Part shown: piece by piece, positions 31,719-42,683 of the stretch | Numbering within the stretch: position 1 is the first letter of the stretch | Layout of the letters: every line of letters begins with the position of its first letter | DNA from: Solenopsis invicta | Lineage: Eukaryota > Arthropoda > Insecta > Hymenoptera > Formicidae | Reading direction: 5' to 3' | Assembly: GCF_016802725.1 (NCBI RefSeq) | Contig: NC_052673.1 | Span: 167,037 to 231,036 of the forward strand | DNA length: 64,000 nucleotides | Notes under the pieces: model-generated | Told to the model about the DNA's origin: nothing | What the model saw: only the letters and a program-made list of their open reading frames with translations | The model's database searches: none | Made by a program: the position numbers and the translations under genes

Positions 31719-31727
<9 letters not shown>
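31514..31727. repeat. CAGGGTGTC element, one-sided or decayed
   Basis: Begins CAGGGTGTCAAGTAAC after TA, runs about 210 bases to a GGGTTTTGGAATGTAGACC end without a matching inverted end, then (TA)n. Confidence 0.45.
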
Positions 31728-31761
<34 letters not shown>

Positions 31762-31779
31762 TTTATACTACACTGAAAA

Positions 31780-32020
31780 AAAGTGTATGGAAATACCTTT
31801 TGCATTATTGTTACATTATTACAGTATTTCTCATAAGTATTTAATTAATTGTGTGCATTCAATACAATCTCTCATTGTGCGGCTAAGTAGTAATTTAATG
31901 TGATTGATTGGATTTAAAGAGAAGAACCAATTACATTCAACTGCTACTTAACAGCTTTATTGAGCGGTAGTACTGAATGCACCCAATTAATTAAATACGT
32001 ATGAGACATACATGAAATAT
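31780..32020. repeat. Palindromic MITE, about 240 bp
   Basis: Arms such as ATTTAATTAATTGTGTGCATTCA and its near complement fold around a centre near 31905-31925. No coding content. Confidence 0.6.
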
Positions 32021-32401
32021 ATACGTTCCTTTATTTATCTATTACACACATCTATTCAAGTAGAACACAAAAGTTATAATGATTTGAAAGTCACCGATAA
32101 GAAATGACTCAAAAATGATTTAAAAATGTAAAAGAAATCATACACTATATTATAGACAAAATCATTCTTTATAGTTTCCAAAATACTTATATTATTTTAA
32201 TATATCATTAAAATAATGTAAACAATAAAAAATACGATTATAAATAAAAATTAAAATATGTAACTGATTGTGATTGATGGATGAGACATTGACCATATTG
32301 AGAGATTGAAATGGATTTAACAAGTGAGTGCTAGCGCCGCTGCTCGCGGCCACGCCGCGGGGATTTTCTCGTGAGTTGAGTGCGGCGACAGGCATTATAT
32401 A

Positions 32402-33122
32402 CAGGGTGTCAGAAAAAAAGGGTCACATATTTTGATAGCAAGTAGTATTGATCAAACAAAAAAAAAAGGTCTAATTAACATGGGTCCTGAAACTAATATC
32501 TTCAAAGATACAAGCTATTTTATTATTTAAGCTCTTTGTCATTTTCCTATTAGTCGGATCGTCTTTAGAATGTAATGAACAAAGGAGTAGGGAAGAGTGG
32601 GGTACAATGGGGATATCTTTTTTCTAGGTGCCTTAAAAAATAAAAAATAAACAAAAAGAGATAAAAAAATAATTTTTATTTTAATATAAAATGTAATCAT
32701 TAATCTTCTATAAAAAAACTGAAATAAAGAAACTAAATGTATGTACATATGATAACAAAATAAAAACTCCTTTTTTTACAAAAAACAAAAAATTTTAATA
32801 CTGACTGAGACGATTAATCTCGTACTGACGAACTCTCGTATAGCAACAGTAGTAAACACTCTTTTGTTTACTAGGGCTGCTCACATTCGTCAAGGCCTAC
32901 GCAATGTCGTTTAACTTGTAGTATCTATTGCAAATGTAAATATCAGGAGACATTCTAAAGATGACACGACTAATAAGAAAATGACAAAGAGCACGAATAA
33001 CAAAATAGCTTGTATCTTTGAAGATATTAGTTTTAGGACCCATGTTAATTAGACCTTTTCTTTTTGTTTTGATCAATACTACTTGCTATCAAAATATGTG
33101 ACCCTTTTTTTCTGACACCCTG
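32402..33122. mobile_element. CAGGGTGTCAG fold-back element 2
   Basis: 721 bp with TA flanks and roughly 190-bp inverted arms (CAGGGTGTCAGAAAAAAAGG at both ends). Non-coding. Confidence 0.8.
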
Positions 33123-35392
33123 TATAGGCGCTACCGCGGTCAACTCTCCAACTCGTACTTCAGTGAAGCTTTGTAGGAGTTGCATTATAACCTCGAGACG
33201 AATACTTGCTCTTTTTGTTTTCAAACATGATTGGTGTATGGAACGCTGTTCCACATAAAATTTTATATTTTTAAATGGAACTAACAATTTGTATTGTTAT
33301 TTATTCTTGTACATAAATTAAATGTTTAATTCAAATTTAATCTTTTTTTAATCCTTTTTAACGAAAAGAATATAAAAAATATTGTTTTGTAAACTAAACA
33401 TTTATTACGTTTACGTTATTGTACTGTTTTAATAAATCTCTCTGAGTTCCGATCTTGTTTTTTTAATCGATCTTAATACCATATTTTCAATGTAGAAATC
33501 CCGATCAATTCGGATTACTTTTTTTTAAATCGGTTTTAATCGCACATTATTATGATTCTGTGTTCTACCTGGGTATTAGACATGTCTATTAGGACTGTCT
33601 ATTAAGCCTGTTTATAGACATCTTGTAGACATGATTATTAGACCTGTATATCAGAGGTCTAAAAGATAACACTTTTATGTCTATTTAGATCCGTCTATAG
33701 ACTTACCTTAGACGATCGAATAAACATCTAATAGATGTCTATCTGATCTCGCGTTTCTGCCTGGGGAGTGCCATAATAAAAGTAACAAGCAGAGATAAAA
33801 GAGGAGGAGGAGGAGGACCTGGGAGGTACCAGGCAACGGCAGAGCAACGACGGGGTCAACATTGAAAACTTCGCTGCAGCGCATCACTTGTCGGAATTAT
33901 GAGCAGCTTATGTGAAATAGAAAACATGAGCTTGTTTCAAGATCTCAAGTTGAAAAGGAGAAAGGTCGACTCCTGATCATTGAGGTTATGCATGAAAAAA
34001 TACACTTGAGCAATTTGAGCAGAAGCGTATATACTGACGATGTGTACTGCTAAAATAAATATCAGAAACGTCTATTTAGACGATACTGGTTAAATAAATA
34101 TCAGAAACGTCTAGTCAGACGATATTGATGAAGAAAATAGAAATGTGTATAACAATACTGCTTGATTATAAATAACAGAATCGTCTATACAGACGATACT
34201 GATGAAAAACGTGTACGTCCTCCTTCAAACCATGGTTGCGTTTAAAATATAAATAATCGCGTAGAACGTAAATAATCAACACACATTTTATGTGTATGCA
34301 ATGTAAACTATACGTATAAACAATACGTATAATAATTTGTACAAATGTAATCTCGAAATATACGGCATAACCTTGATTCAGACTATAATATCACTTTTGT
34401 CTGAAATGGTTTTTCCGTATTTTTTACATTTTTTAGAAATATTTACATGGGACAATTTAATAAGCCACCTGTATACGCACTTATATAAACCATAGTCCTA
34501 ATGATAATCCTATTGACAATTTTAAAATGCTCATATGATAATGAAAGAAATGGAATTAAAAATGTTGACATTATCGATCGATATTATCGACATTTTTAGT
34601 TCCACTTATAGCGATTTCGGCTGGGATACACCGGTTGCACAGGTGTTTTAGATGTCGGTGCAACTTTTGTGTTTGGCTAGTTAAATAATTGAGTCTTTTA
34701 ATAGTGCCGCGTGTTTATCTGGGTTCGATACACTTTACAAGTGCATATTGAGTGTACACAATAGGGACATAAGAAAATAGTCGGCGCCAGTTTGTGCGCC
34801 ACCGATAAGATGGCACACCGGTGCGCCCTAGCCGAAATTTCTGTTAGTAGATATCGCAGGACCATCAGAGTTCGGTCATCTCTCCAGCATTCCCTTAAAA
34901 CTGAAAATAACGGCACACAATTCGAAATATTTACAAATCGTATGTAAAATTAAACAAGAATCATTATTTTAGCACTAAGCTCTAACTATGACTTGTCATA
35001 GACTTATCAATCGCATGTGTTTATCACATAGCGGTGGATGTACTCTTAATACTTTTTTATTTCAAATAATTTACCGAAATTAAAATCTTGGCCACGACGC
35101 AAGAGCTCACAAATATTATTGATTAATTATTTATTTTGAACACTAATATTGTTTATTACTTCAATTTTATTTTTGTAATTTTATTTGAATCTTATAGTTA
35201 AAGAAACTTTTTTAAGAAAGAAAAATATTGTCTATTGCATTAAACACAAATTTTATTTTATTTACTTTAGCTACTTTAGTTACTTTATATTTCCTACACG
35301 TCTTCCTTACTTCCTAAAATAAAATATGGCTTTTGTATCTGAATTTCAAGACTTTTAAAAAACAAATTCAGTTTAGTTAAATATGACCGTAC
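33123..35392. other. FAR intron with short tandem motifs
   Basis: GTCTATTAGAC-type palindromic motifs recur at 33580-33745. Three copies of a unit AATATCAGAAACGTCTA...AGACGATACTG occur at 34055-34205, each with a GTCT/AGAC hairpin. No gene seen. Confidence 0.55.
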
Positions 35393-35640
35393 CTGTAATA
35401 CCATTAATATTATCAATCCATCCAGGAAATGGATCTTTATTTGCAGCGCCGATTATACTTGGCCGTATAATCGCAATAGGTAAATCTTTTCCATTATCTT
35501 TTATGATTTGTTCTGCTAAATTTTTAGTGAACGTGTACGTATTGGGATGTTGTCCAATCAATTCCTTTTCAATGATTTTTAGCATTTTGTCGTTCAAAAT
35601 TTCGCACATACGGATCACCGTATGCGGCTTCACCTTCGTA
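35393..35640 (-). CDS. Fatty acyl-CoA reductase, exon 3
   Basis: Encodes KPHTVIRMCEILNDKML, the active-site YxxxK as NTYTFTKNLAEQ, and IAIIRPSIIGAANKDPFPGW, all standard for the SDR-type reductase half of FAR. Acceptor GTTACAG and donor GTACGG; starts with one base and ends with one base of split codons that fit exons 2 and 4 exactly. Confidence 0.9.
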
Positions 35641-35754
35641 CTGTAACATTAACAGTATACGAATTAAACACATTTTAAATAACTTATAAATCGCATCAGA
35701 AATTAGAACAAAGTTATAAAATAAATTATTATATATAATTTAAAGCAACCCTAG

Positions 35755-36117
35755 TAGCACAGTACATTGGTCAACATTGGCGAAACATTGGTAATATTGG
35801 GAGTTCATTGGCCAATATTTCCCAATAAAGAGCCAATATTGGTCATAAAATTAATTGCACATGTACTTGTAATATTGCTCGTCAATTAATATACAATATT
35901 GCGCTTACATTGGAAGTGCATTGGCCAAGATTTGCCAATCTAAAGCAAATATTGTTTTTTAAAGAAACGGTAATGTGCTGCCAATGTTACGAGTCAACAA
36001 ATGCACAATATTGCATTTACATTGAAAGTGCATTGGCCAAGATTTGCCAATCTAAAGCAAATATTATTTATTAAAAATACGGTATTGTGCTGCTAATGTT
36101 ACAAGTCAACAATTGTA
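35755..36117. repeat. TTGGCCAA-rich tandem repeat array, part 1
   Basis: Units of about 110 bases around CATTGGCCAAGATTTGCCAATC with CAATATTG palindromes. It is broken by the element that follows and resumes beyond it. Confidence 0.75.
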
Positions 36118-36609
36118 GGGTGATGTGGTGTAAAATGGGACGTGGGGTAAAGTGGTATTTCTATGTAGTAGTAAGTTTAGAGCAAAACGAAAAATTGTTA
36201 TCTGTTGCTTATCATGACAGCTCATGTTTCAATTAGCCATTGGAGTTTGTGTACTAACATTTTGTTCTGTACGAGACCGATCTTAAAAGTTATTTTCATA
36301 AAATTTTTCTTATGTTCATAATACTCGTAATTTAAGCTTTAAGTTTTTTAAGTGTTCAACAAAGGAAAGTTATGTGCAGTTATTATTTTTCTAAAAAAAA
36401 AAGAAAATGTTGTAGAAACTTAATCTAGTTTCGATAATAAATGGTTGCGTGCAAATTAACTTTTCTTATGTTTTCTTGAAGAATTAGTACAAATTAAGTG
36501 ATTTTATTAATTATTTTGAATATTATTACTTATATACAGAAAAAATTTAATATTAAACATTACTATAATGTGACAGTAACTGCAAATCATCAAAGAATTA
36601 TAAGTTTAA

Positions 36610-39046
36610 CCCGGCGTGAATGTGGTGGGGTATGACATACCCCACCTGTTGTTTTTATCGATATATTTTTTTATTTGTCATTGCGACATTTTAGCAATTT
36701 CAAGCAGCTGGAGCTAAGGGAGTGTGGGAGGGGATAGTGACGTGGTCGCAGTGTTGCGTCAGCCTGCGCTCATGATACACGCGTGTAAACGTCTTTGGGG
36801 TTAGTCACACCCCGCCACATAGCTCGTGTGTGCATTTCGTGACAAAATTATTTAGTGCTTATTTCGCTTTCTCTGCTTAATATCGGCTTTTTTTAGCTAA
36901 AAATGGATGTGAAAAGTGATGAAAGGCGACTTAGGTCTATGCTGCATGAGGTATTAGAAAATTCTTCGGACGAATCAAGCTCGTCAGAAGTATCTGATAA
37001 TTGTAGTGAACATAACCTCGAATCTGATACGGAACAGGAGATAAATGATGATCAAGTAGAAAGTGACAGTGATGGGGATTCAGACGACAATATCACACTT
37101 TCATCTCTGAGAACACGTCGCTCCTCTGTCCAAGTTCATGCACCTCATTACAAATGTAAAGATGGCCAAAAGTGGTACAAGCAAGCTCCACGAACAAATA
37201 TACGAACTCGGGCTGAAAACATAATTAATGAGAAGCCTGGAGTGAAAGGAGCAGCAAAAGAGGCGAAAACTGAAGTTGAATGTTGGAAAATTTTTTTCAC
37301 CGAGGAAATGAAGAATGTTATATTGATCCATACAAACGAAGAAATCTTGAGACGACAAGCAAATTGCAACGATCCTAAAAGGCTATATTACATGAAAGAA
37401 ACAACAGCTACAGAACTTGATGCGTTTATTGGGTTGCTATACATTGCTGGTCGAAATAAATCAAGCCGCCAGAATCTGAACGACTTATGGAGGACGGATG
37501 GAACAGGAGTCGATATATTTCGGACGACTATGTCATTGCAACGATTTTACTTTTTGCAAAATTGCATTCGCTTTGATGACAAATCAACGAGGGAGGAGCG
37601 AAAGAAAACTGATAACTTGACTCATATAAGATGGCTGTTTGACCAATTTGTTCGGTGCTGCCAACAATCCTATATAGCACATGAGTACATGACAATTGAT
37701 GAGATGTTATTGGCGTTTAGAGGGCGATGCTCGTTTCGTGTGTACATACCAAGCAAACCTGCTAAGTATGGCATCAAAATTCAAGCACTTGTAGATGCTA
37801 AGTCTTTTTACATTTTTAATTTAGAAATTTATGCAGGGAAGCAGCCTGCAGGGCCGTACGCTGTCAGTAACAGCGCTTTTGCTATAGTGGAAAGACTAAT
37901 TCAGCCCATTTCAAAGTCGAATCGCAATTTAACTTTTGATAACTGGTTTACCAGTTACGAATTGATGATGCATCTATTAGCTGAGCATAGGCTGACTTCC
38001 ACTGGAACAGTTCGCAAAAACAAAAGATGCATTCCACCTGTTTTTTTGAAGACCAGAAAAGAACCGGGAAGTTCAATGTTTTGTTTCCAGAAGGATATTT
38101 CTTTGGTCTCTTATGCCCCTAAAAATAATAAAGTGGTAATTGCAATGTCTACCCTTCACGATGATAGGATTGATGAAAGCACTGGAAACCAGAAAAAGCC
38201 GGAAATTATTACGTTCTACAACTCAACAAAAGCAGGAGTCGATGTTGTTGATGAGTTGAGCGCTACTTACGATGTTTCGCGCAACAGCAAACGCTGGCCA
38301 ATGACACTCTTTTATGGAATACTGAATATGGCTGCTATCAATGCAAACATAATATTTCAAGAAAATGTAAACAAAAACACTACACGAACAGAATTTCTCC
38401 GTAATATGGCATTAAGTTTGGTGTATACGCATTTGCGACTACGAGTAGATAAAAAAAATATCCCCGTAAACATACGTCAGAAAATTTTTTCTCAAATCAA
38501 TGAACCATTGCGCCCATTACTCCAAAATACTCCTGGACGTTATGTTAGATGTCTTGACTGTTCACGCCGCAAAGATCGAAAGACTAAATATGCATGTGCA
38601 TGCTGTGAAAAAGCCATATGTTTGGATCATGCAATTTTTTCTTGCAAAGACTGTGCTAATTTCGATTCTAGTTCCTAAGATGTTTCTCAATGATATAATA
38701 AGATTTTATATGTTTAGTTTGTTCAAGATCTCATGTTGTTTATGTTTTTAGAGTTTTTTTAGTTTAAGTAAAAACTTATTAATCTTAGTGGCTCTTCTAA
38801 ATGAGCGTTTTGATTTTTGTAACCAAAAACCAGTGCCATTGCTATCTCAAGTAATTGTATTAAAATACAATTAATATTATTTGCTTGTTATTGAAATTGT
38901 TTCTTATATTATCCCCTTTTATAATATATTGCAGTTATTTGACGTGATTCTGGTGCATTTAAAATTTTACAGACACTATTGTGTTGGGGTATGTCACACC
39001 CCGCCACATACTCAAAGTAATCTTTTTCCACCACACTCACGCCGGG
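36610..39046 (+). mobile_element. Intact piggyBac-type transposon
   Basis: 2,437 bp between TTAA duplications (36606-36609 and 39047-39050). Ends CCCGGCGTGAATGTGGTGG and its imperfect complement. Subterminal repeats GGGGTATGACATACCCC, TCACACCCCGCCACAT (both sides) lie inside. Confidence 0.95.
36903..38678 (+). CDS. piggyBac transposase
   Basis: 591 residues, full length for the family, no stop. Cut-and-paste transposase that inserts at TTAA. Acidic Ser-rich N-terminus (residues 1-75), then the DDE_Tnp_1_7 core: TIDEMLLAFRGRCSFR (first Asp near 268), LTFDNWFTSYELM (second Asp near 346), TKAGVDVVDEL (third Asp near 447), and a C-terminal Cys-rich zinc finger (RCLDCSRRKDRKTKYACACC...CLDH...CKDC, residues about 545-585). 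ATG sits after a T-rich leader about 290 bases from the left end. Likely recently active. Confidence 0.95.
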   Translation: MDVKSDERRLRSMLHEVLENSSDESSSSEVSDNCSEHNLESDTEQEINDDQVESDSDGDSDDNITLSSLRTRRSSVQVHAPHYKCKDGQKWYKQAPRTNIRTRAENIINEKPGVKGAAKEAKTEVECWKIFFTEEMKNVILIHTNEEILRRQANCNDPKRLYYMKETTATELDAFIGLLYIAGRNKSSRQNLNDLWRTDGTGVDIFRTTMSLQRFYFLQNCIRFDDKSTREERKKTDNLTHIRWLFDQFVRCCQQSYIAHEYMTIDEMLLAFRGRCSFRVYIPSKPAKYGIKIQALVDAKSFYIFNLEIYAGKQPAGPYAVSNSAFAIVERLIQPISKSNRNLTFDNWFTSYELMMHLLAEHRLTSTGTVRKNKRCIPPVFLKTRKEPGSSMFCFQKDISLVSYAPKNNKVVIAMSTLHDDRIDESTGNQKKPEIITFYNSTKAGVDVVDELSATYDVSRNSKRWPMTLFYGILNMAAINANIIFQENVNKNTTRTEFLRNMALSLVYTHLRLRVDKKNIPVNIRQKIFSQINEPLRPLLQNTPGRYVRCLDCSRRKDRKTKYACACCEKAICLDHAIFSCKDCANFDSSS

Positions 39047-39404
39047 TTAAACGTTATAGCCATTATAGAGAGAGGGAATGATTTTATTGCTCTATTTTTG
39101 ATTATTTATTATTCAGAAGTGTAAATTAAACATAGAAGTCGATTTAAGTTGGTTTTTATGGCTGTTTTAACTGAACTTTCTTTGATGTCCCATTTTACCT
39201 CACCATTTTTCAAAAGCCCAAAATTTGTCGTTTTTAAAAAAGTAGCTAAAAATATAACTTAAAATCAAAACTTTGAAAATCCGCAATTATATAAAGTTAG
39301 TTTTTTTTGTCTAGTGAAAACAATCATTGATTGTTCAAAAATTCAATTTTTTGAACTTCTATGGAGGCAAACAAAAAACCCGTCTCACTTAACTCACATC
39401 ACCC

Positions 39405-39640
39405 TACAATATTGCACTTACATTGAAAGTGCATTGGCCAAGATTTGCCAATCTAAATAGAATATGCTTTATAAAAGAAACGATAACGTGCTGCTAATGT
39501 TACGAGTCAAGAATTGTACGATATTGCACTTACAATGGAAATGCATTGGCCAAGATTTCCCAATCTAAAGCGAACATTGGTTACAAAGAAATATTAACGT
39601 GCTGCCAATGTTACAAGTCAATAATTGTATTGTAAATATT
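39405..39640. repeat. TTGGCCAA-rich tandem repeat array, part 2
   Basis: Same units as at 35755, continuing after the inserted element. Confidence 0.7.
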
Positions 39641-40109
39641 ATCGATAGACGAAATAGGTCCTTAAATAAAGAAACTTTGATCTACATCCAAATAAGCAAA
39701 CAATTTTTTTCAATCCTTTAAAAAAATTTTTTTTATAAAAATTTTTTTTATAAAAATTTTTTTATATTTAATTTAATTATTGTATTATATTGACATATAA
39801 TTTCTAATTTTCATTCTTACTTAAACAAATAACAGAAAAGTTATTTCAGATACTATTCCGCATTTGTAAAAGTAGTAAAAAAACTATAATTTTATATTTG
39901 TTTATATAAATAATGTGCTTTAATTATACATATTCCATTTTTTTAATAACGTATATTGACCTTATCTACCAGCTTTATACAAGTATCAGCACAAAGTGTT
40001 TACAGGTCATCACAAGGGATCAATTTGCAGCGATCACACAGATCAAGCAACGTTCACCGGAGTCGCAACTTGGATGTGTGACCGCTTAGTTCCAAAAAAA
40101 ATTTGACTA

Positions 40110-40780
40110 ATATTGCAGCTCCAATATTGGTTAAGTAAAACAAAGTGTCAACTTTTTAATATTGGACCAATGTTAAAAATTCAATGGACAACCAATATGT
40201 AATATTAGGACGGGATCCGATAGCGCACGGTGCAACAGTCCACCGACCAATCATCTTGACTTATCTAACCCAACCAACGAAAAAACTCTAGGCATTGGCC
40301 GCTGTTAGTGGTGGTGTGCTATCGGTCCCGTGTACTATTGGGATCCGCCCATAATATCGTATTTATATTTTTTTTTAATGTTGGACCAATATTACAACTC
40401 CAATATTAGTTAAATAAGGGTAGATATCATACTTTGGGGGTGCGCACGATTGGACACCACCACTCACAGCGGCCGATGCCTAGAGTTTTTCCGTTGGTTA
40501 GATAAGTCAAGATGATTGGTTGGTGTCCAATCGTACTGTGTCCAAAAGAGTGTCACCCCATACTTTGCAATATTGGACCAATATTGAAAATGAATTCACA
40601 CCCACAATAGAATATTTGGTTTAGCTTATTTTTTAATATTGGACCAATATTGCAACTCCAATATTGGTTAAATAAGGTTCGATATCATACTTTGCAATAT
40701 TGAAAATCAATTCACACCCAATATAAAATATTGGGTTTATATTATTTCCCAATATAGGATCAATATTTTGTGCTACTAAG
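40110..40780. repeat. CAATATTGG array, part 3, with two inserted short repeats
   Basis: AATATTGGACCAATATT palindromes recur. Two copies of the short inverted-end family interrupt it: 40208-40345 (ends diverged: GGATCCGATAGCGCAC...) and 40440-40560 (GTGCGCACGATTGGACACC, opposite orientation). Confidence 0.65.
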
Positions 40781-41647
40781 GAAGCTTTTAGAGAGTTTTC
40801 AAAAACTTTTTGCATCAAAAGACAACCTAGATTGCTCATAAAATTATATCATATTCATTCACATTCCTCTATTAAATAAAAAATATGTTCGCAATTTGAA
40901 TCTCGTATCGTAACGAGATTGCAAACAAGAAATAGCCGTTGTACTGTATGCACTTATTATTATAGCCTAGATTCTCTTTTATTCCGCTTATCGGACACGA
41001 TGTTTTTGAAGAAAAACGCTTTGATTGTATCTACGATCCATATTCTATTCTTAACATTGTTGTACGGCTAACGTACGAGGCGAGCCTAAGCTTGCGGACA
41101 CCAGGAAATTTGAGGTCCGGCAGAGGAGGTTTAGAATGATAGAGTCCACTTGGCTTCAAATAATAGATATATTTGCACTCACAGTTGATCACAACGTAGA
41201 TACACGTAATGTAGTTGCGGATACAACGCGATACCCGGTTGCTCACATGACTTCACAGATTATTCTCTGTCGTTTGGTCGTTTAGACGCTCCTTTTGTAC
41301 AAGGGTGATTGCGCTAAGTCGTTGCTTGGCGCAATTGTTCGTCAGCATTTTCGTGACACGATTAGTCCAAGTAGTCCATGGGTTTTCGGGATTTTGGGCT
41401 CCGTGTTGCGAAAATGCTTTACATTCGTGGCATGATAATCTCATTTGTTTGTCATGCCTCGCGTATTTCTTAATTGTAACATTTATGTGGCAATAGGCCT
41501 GTTTGTGTTGCTGCCCTTTTTAAATTAATTTCTTTGTTGTCCATCTCTTTCTCACGGTCGAATATATATTTATCTCATCTCGAGTGCAAAAATTTTTGGG
41601 GATTTCAAGCAACTCGAACAAACCTATGGCAACTTCATTTGGTTTCC
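40781..41647. other. Unassigned intron sequence
   Basis: Less A/T-rich than its surroundings between about 41030 and 41480, with short open stretches on both strands that I cannot match to anything. Could be a decayed transposon. Confidence 0.4.
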
Positions 41648-41652
41648 ATGCC

Positions 41653-41846
41653 TGTTATGGGTTCAGTAATTGAGTCCACATATATTTATTAGCAATGTAC
41701 AACTTTATTAAACTTGAGATATGCGTGAGACAATAGGTTGAGCATGGCGCACGTCTCTCAGTGTGTTCACAAACGCGCTCACATAAAGTCACGTTCCTCA
41801 ACGGTGGTGACAAAGTTACCAACTTATAAATATAAATTCTCTAACA
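41653..41846 (-). repeat. 3' LTR of decayed Gypsy
   Basis: Differs from the 46217-46415 copy by a few substitutions and a 4-base gap (GGCGCACG against GGCGTACCGCACG). Confidence 0.9.
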
Positions 41847-42683
41847 TACCCCTTTTAACAATAAAATAAAATAAGTAAATTCGAGAACTCAAAATAAGCA
41901 TAAATTTTTTTTTTAAACTTGAAGAAATGCAGAATACAATCAGAACAGCAGTATGCAAACTTATCTAACAACTTAAGATCTACTTAAATGAATATCAACA
42001 TGAATACGGTTTACACAAGTGTCTTAAACATAGTCTTATAAGTACTGTGGCTTATTCACTGTACGACCAGACCTAGTTGTAACTGTAATGATCGCTCACC
42101 AGTGTTCTTATTATCTTCCAATATTTTATTTTGTATTTGAGAATTTTGACTAAAATCACCGTTTGAGATCCATTTGCTAGAATTGGCAATTTCAGTTCCA
42201 TCCTCCGCAGTCTCTGAACTGCTCTTATGATTAGTAGTAACATTCTTAATGGCGTTATTTGCTCGGTTACATTCAATAAACTGTTCATGAATCTGATCCA
42301 AATCTTAATTTTTAACAAACCTATTTTTTTTCTTTAGGAACCTGCGGTTTCTAAAGAAAAAAAATAGGTGTGTTAAATTAATACATTTGTCCATTTTCAT
42401 CCAATTTAACAATATAAAACCTTGGACAATTTGAGTCCACTCTAATTATTTTACCCGGTTTCCACTCATTATTATCTCTTTGAATTATAACTTTATCATC
42501 CGCGACCACCTGGCAAATCTTTTGCATTTCTATCATAATAAAACTTTTGCATCTGTTGACAATTTTTACTATTTATATAACTGCTCTTAAATTTATTCGA
42601 ATATAAAACTTCCTCTTTAACCGGCAAAAGTCCTTTTAGTCTTCTCCCAAAAAAAGATTGCGCAGGTGATGAACATAACTTAT

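Larger units (their letters stand above)
36118..39404. mobile_element. TA-flanked element interrupted by piggyBac
   Basis: Ends GGGTGATGTGGTGTAAAATG and, on the other strand, GGGTGATGTGAGTTAAGTGA, with TA on each side; removing it restores ATTGTACAAT of the surrounding array. About 850 bases of its own sequence, no ORF. Confidence 0.65.
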
